Positions 7,060 through 9,168 of a stretch of DNA of 9,168 nucleotides are shown piece by piece; the first letter of the stretch is position 1, and every line of letters begins with the position of its first letter. The notes below the pieces were generated by a model. That model worked only from the letters and a program-made list of their open reading frames with translations. It was not told where the DNA came from and did no database searches. Source of the stretch: Euryarchaeota archaeon UBA242 (GTDB taxonomy: Archaea > Thermoplasmatota > Poseidoniia > Poseidoniales > Poseidoniaceae); assembly GCA_002499015.1 (NCBI GenBank), contig DAJY01000081.1, positions 28,185-37,352 on the forward strand, given 5' to 3'. Made by a program: the position numbers and the translations under genes.

Positions 7060-7380
7060 ATGGAATGGACCAATGAAGAAATACAAGCTATAGTTGATGA
7101 ACACGCTTTGGTGCTGTTTATGAAAGGTGACCCCAATGAACCACAATGTGGATTTTCAAGTAGAGCAGCCCAAGCATTACAATCTTTTGGAGAGCCTTTT
7201 GCAGCAGTAAATATTCTTAGTGACCCTAGAGCAATTCCATCGGTTTGTGCTTGGTCTGATTTCCCTACAATGCCACAAGTATTTGTTCAAGGCGAATTGG
7301 TCGGAGGATCTGACATCGTTTTGGAAATGCTTGAAGATGGTTCTCTAAAGGAAATGTTTGATGCAGGTCGCAAGGCTTGA
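7060..7380 (+). CDS. grxD: Monothiol glutaredoxin (Grx4/GrxD type, CGFS)
   Basis: The 106-residue protein has the monothiol active site CGFS (30-33), preceded by VLFMKGDP (18-25, Lys22 for glutathione binding). It also has WSDFPTMPQVFV (65-76, cis-Pro72) and GELVGGSDI (78-86), the canonical glutathione-binding motifs. Proteins of this class are Fe-S carriers rather than disulfide reductases: two monomers, or one monomer plus BolA, hold a [2Fe-2S] cluster using Cys30, a thiol cofactor and, in the mixed complex, BolA His residues. Adjacency to bolA strongly supports a Grx4-BolA pair. If the host is an archaeon, glutathione supply is in question, since most archaea lack it, so another low-molecular-weight thiol may act as cofactor. 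The length and all key residues are normal. Confidence 0.95.
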   Translation: MEWTNEEIQAIVDEHALVLFMKGDPNEPQCGFSSRAAQALQSFGEPFAAVNILSDPRAIPSVCAWSDFPTMPQVFVQGELVGGSDIVLEMLEDGSLKEMFDAGRKA

Positions 7381-7406
7381 AATAAATTCAATTATTGCAA
7401 TTTCGT
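7381..7406. terminator. AT-rich gap between convergent genes, possible bidirectional terminator
   Basis: These 26 bp lie between the stop codons of the glutaredoxin gene and the cysteate synthase-like gene. Only 5 of 26 bases are G or C. Short T runs and a loose palindrome (AATAAATTCAATTATT) are present, but no T5 or longer run. The position suggests transcription ends here, and the sequence evidence is weak. Confidence 0.25.
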
Positions 7407-8648
7407 TCACTGAAGTGCTTCGAGTATTTTCATAGCACCGTTCGCCTTCTTTACCCTTAACCAAGGCTCTATAATTTCAGTTTCTTGGTCTTGCTTGTAA
7501 CGTTTGACGCCACCGCCACTGATGTTGAGAACCGTAGGTGAAGAAGATTCTACTTCACCCGAAGCCAGTGCCTGTTGTAAACTTGCTAAGGCCACTGCAC
7601 CAGGAGTCATGATGTCGATGCCTTCAATCGATTCAAACAATTGCTTTGCCAGTATCGCATCAGCCTCTTTGACAACGTAGGTTTGACCGTTTGAGGCTTT
7701 GAGAATATCGTGTACACCGCCAACCTGCCCATAGGCTGGCCCCTTGTTGAGCAGATAATCAGAATAGACAGTCACTTCCTCAGAGGGGAAATCTTCTGGC
7801 AACAAGTGATCTCTTTTCTCTTGCCAGGCATTATGAATTGGGCTGTGCTCAATGTTCTGAGAAAGGTGTTGGCGTGGAACGGGGCCCTCGAATAACCCTG
7901 AATCTATGGCCCGTTGTGCCATTTCATGCACCCCAATAGGGCCTGGACCGCCACTAACTCCTTGGAAATAATGTTCTGGCAATCGATTCATAGCAAACGC
8001 TGCATCGAGAATCAAGGAGCCGATCCCATCTCGACGGGCCACGTTGTTGACACTGCCCTCCAGTTGCCAGCCTGTCAACTCTTTAGAGATGGCTTTTGCA
8101 ACTATTTTTGCATCGGAATAATCACCGTCTTCAACAATAACTAATTTCACAGAGGCTGTTGGATGTCCTTTTTTGGTCCAAAGTCTTTGGCCATGATCTT
8201 TTCCGACAATCACAATCAGAGGCATATCATCCAAGCCACAGAAGTGAATGAAAGCACGTCCTGTATTACCTGCACTGGCGCAAATCATTCCTTTGCAATC
8301 ATGGTCTCGAAGTCGTTGTATGGTTGGAACTGCCTCCATATCTTTGAAACTTCCAGTAGGGCAAAGGCCTCCTTTCTCAGGCCAATATCCATGAAATGTA
8401 ATCCAAAGGTTTGACATTCCAAGGGCCTGATTTAATTTTTCAGATTTGTAGGTTATAGTTCCAGCAACATATTTGGAAGTGGTGCTAGTTGGCAACCAAT
8501 TAGCATATTTCCAAACACCGGGTAGGTTCTTTAGGACTAATGGTCTAGAAAATTGGGAAGTGAGTAATGCACCATCAGTATAATACAAGGTATAATGATC
8601 ATCAATTATATCGCCAGATTTTAGACATTTAAGTTTGTGGTATAGCAT
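7407..8648 (-). CDS. Cysteate synthase-like PLP enzyme (threonine synthase superfamily)
   Basis: Numbering is from the ATG at 8648 (413 residues). The protein is a fold type II PLP enzyme. CPTGSFKDMEA holds the Schiff-base lysine (Lys102), SAGNTG (125-130) binds the substrate carboxylate, SGGPGPIG (232-239) is the phosphate-cradling loop, and NISGGGVKR sits near the C-terminus. GYWPEKG, NVARRDG, NAWQE and LFESIEGIDI fit the cysteate synthase subfamily of methanogens better than threonine synthase. That enzyme makes L-cysteate from O-phospho-L-serine and sulfite, the entry to coenzyme M in Methanosarcina. At the N-terminus, where relatives have a CxxC pair, only Cys8 remains (CLKS). The gene starts 4 nt after the sugar dehydrogenase stop, and an ATG at 8663 would overlap it by 11 bp, so the two are probably one operon. 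No SD motif is visible. The exact substrate is inferred; threonine synthase is the main alternative. Confidence 0.8.
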   Translation of the reverse strand: MLYHKLKCLKSGDIIDDHYTLYYTDGALLTSQFSRPLVLKNLPGVWKYANWLPTSTTSKYVAGTITYKSEKLNQALGMSNLWITFHGYWPEKGGLCPTGSFKDMEAVPTIQRLRDHDCKGMICASAGNTGRAFIHFCGLDDMPLIVIVGKDHGQRLWTKKGHPTASVKLVIVEDGDYSDAKIVAKAISKELTGWQLEGSVNNVARRDGIGSLILDAAFAMNRLPEHYFQGVSGGPGPIGVHEMAQRAIDSGLFEGPVPRQHLSQNIEHSPIHNAWQEKRDHLLPEDFPSEEVTVYSDYLLNKGPAYGQVGGVHDILKASNGQTYVVKEADAILAKQLFESIEGIDIMTPGAVALASLQQALASGEVESSSPTVLNISGGGVKRYKQDQETEIIEPWLRVKKANGAMKILEALQ

Positions 8649-8652
8649 TTTT

Positions 8653-9168
8653 TCACAGTCCATTCGGGCGACCTACGGCATGACATATCCACCCAGTTCC
8701 AGTAAGTTCATCCAAATCTAGGACTCTTCTTCCATCATATAATAAAGGAGTTCTCATATTAGAAACAAGTTTTGTAAAGTCAATTTCTAAGCATGCTTTA
8801 TGGGCTGTAACCAATATTGCAATATCATATCCTTGGGCTGAATAAATGTCTTCAACTACATCAATTCCTTGAGGAAATTGTTCAGGTTCTAAATGTGGGT
8901 CCCAAGCACTAACTTTGATTCCATTTGCTAATAATGTCTCGCTCAGTGGTGCTGCTGGAGTTTCTCTTGGATCTCCAACTTCTGCCTTATACGACCAACC
9001 TAAGAGTAGAACGCGGGCATCGTTTGCCTCAACCCCATGCTTGCTCAGCAATTTACGAATCACTCCAGCAACGTGAATTGGCATGTTGCGATTTACTGCG
9101 CGCGCTGCGGTAATTAATTCAGCAGGAACTCCGACATCAGCCGCTCTTTGTATCATGTAATATGGGTC
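8653..9168 (-). CDS. Nucleotide-sugar dehydrogenase (UDP-GlcNAc/ManNAc or UDP-glucose type), C-terminal part; 5' end off the window
   Basis: The 171 visible residues are open at the right-hand edge, so the N-terminal NAD-binding domain is missing. The fragment begins DPYY, the end of the catalytic-loop motif (C-I/V-P-x-D-P) whose catalytic Cys should lie a few residues beyond the window. AVNRNMP (24-30) marks the start of the long dimerisation helix. LLGWSYKAEVGDPRETPA (55-72) is the C-terminal UDP-binding motif YKxxxxDxRxSP, with Lys61, Asp66 and Arg68. The family oxidises the C6 hydroxyl of a nucleotide sugar twice, using two NAD+, to give a uronic-acid donor. The NxxMP pattern leans toward WecC-like UDP-HexNAc dehydrogenases, but the substrate cannot be fixed without the N-terminal half. 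It is coupled to the downstream cysteate synthase-like gene and lies near glycan-assembly genes. Confidence 0.93.
   Translation of the reverse strand, partial: DPYYMIQRAADVGVPAELITAARAVNRNMPIHVAGVIRKLLSKHGVEANDARVLLLGWSYKAEVGDPRETPAAPLSETLLANGIKVSAWDPHLEPEQFPQGIDVVEDIYSAQGYDIAILVTAHKACLEIDFTKLVSNMRTPLLYDGRRVLDLDELTGTGWICHAVGRPNGL

Noticed and set aside
7407..8648. Annotation as plain threonine synthase
   Set aside because: The fold family fits, but the WPEKG, NAWQE and EGIDI segments fit the cysteate synthase branch better. It is kept only as the alternative.
1..9168. Repeat arrays, CRISPR, tRNA genes, insertion sequences or phage genes
   Set aside because: No regularly spaced direct repeats, cloverleaf sequences, transposase or integrase motifs, or terminal inverted repeats were seen by eye on either strand.

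Overview
The window is about 9.2 kb of densely packed, AT-rich DNA. It probably comes from a marine planktonic archaeon, most likely Marine Group II (Poseidoniales) or a relative. The clues are a Methanosarcina-type cysteate synthase, Shine-Dalgarno motifs of the GGTGA/GGAG type, TATA-like boxes in the short divergent gaps, a minimal winged-helix/STAND ATPase, and a secreted protein that joins thrombospondin type 3-like Ca-binding loops to a beta-propeller. This placement is an inference (about 60-65 percent), because no rRNA or ribosomal protein gene is present. No tRNA, CRISPR array, insertion sequence or clear prophage gene was seen, and no gene-free stretch exceeds 300 bases.

Layout. (1) Positions 1-1274, minus strand: secreted seven-repeat beta-propeller protein, cut at its C-terminus by the window edge. 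(2) 1340-2959, plus: MarR-like winged helix fused to a STAND-type ATPase, divergent from the propeller gene across a very short gap. (3) 2963-3292, minus: thioredoxin, convergent with the ATPase gene and 3 bp from it. (4) 3434-5213, plus: ribulose-phosphate 3-epimerase (rpe) followed 16 bp later by a GT4-like glycosyltransferase. (5) 5161-6642, minus: Wzx/PST-type polysaccharide flippase, convergent with the glycosyltransferase and overlapping its 3' end by 53 bp. (6) 6734-7380, plus: BolA and CGFS monothiol glutaredoxin, 5 bp apart. (7) 9168-7407, minus: the C-terminal part of a nucleotide-sugar dehydrogenase, then a cysteate synthase-like PLP enzyme starting 4 bp after its stop (or overlapping it if an upstream ATG is used).

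How it fits together. The glycosyltransferase, flippase and UDP-sugar dehydrogenase point to surface-glycan assembly: a uronic-acid donor is made, sugars are joined on a lipid carrier, and the product is flipped across the membrane. Thioredoxin and the BolA-glutaredoxin pair are redox and Fe-S housekeeping functions. The least expected item is the cysteate synthase-like gene, tightly coupled to the sugar dehydrogenase. It implies phosphoserine plus sulfite to cysteate, and so either sulfonate/coenzyme M-type metabolism or, speculatively, a sulfonated or aminoacyl-modified surface sugar. The other open question is the regulator-like STAND ATPase divergent from the secreted propeller.
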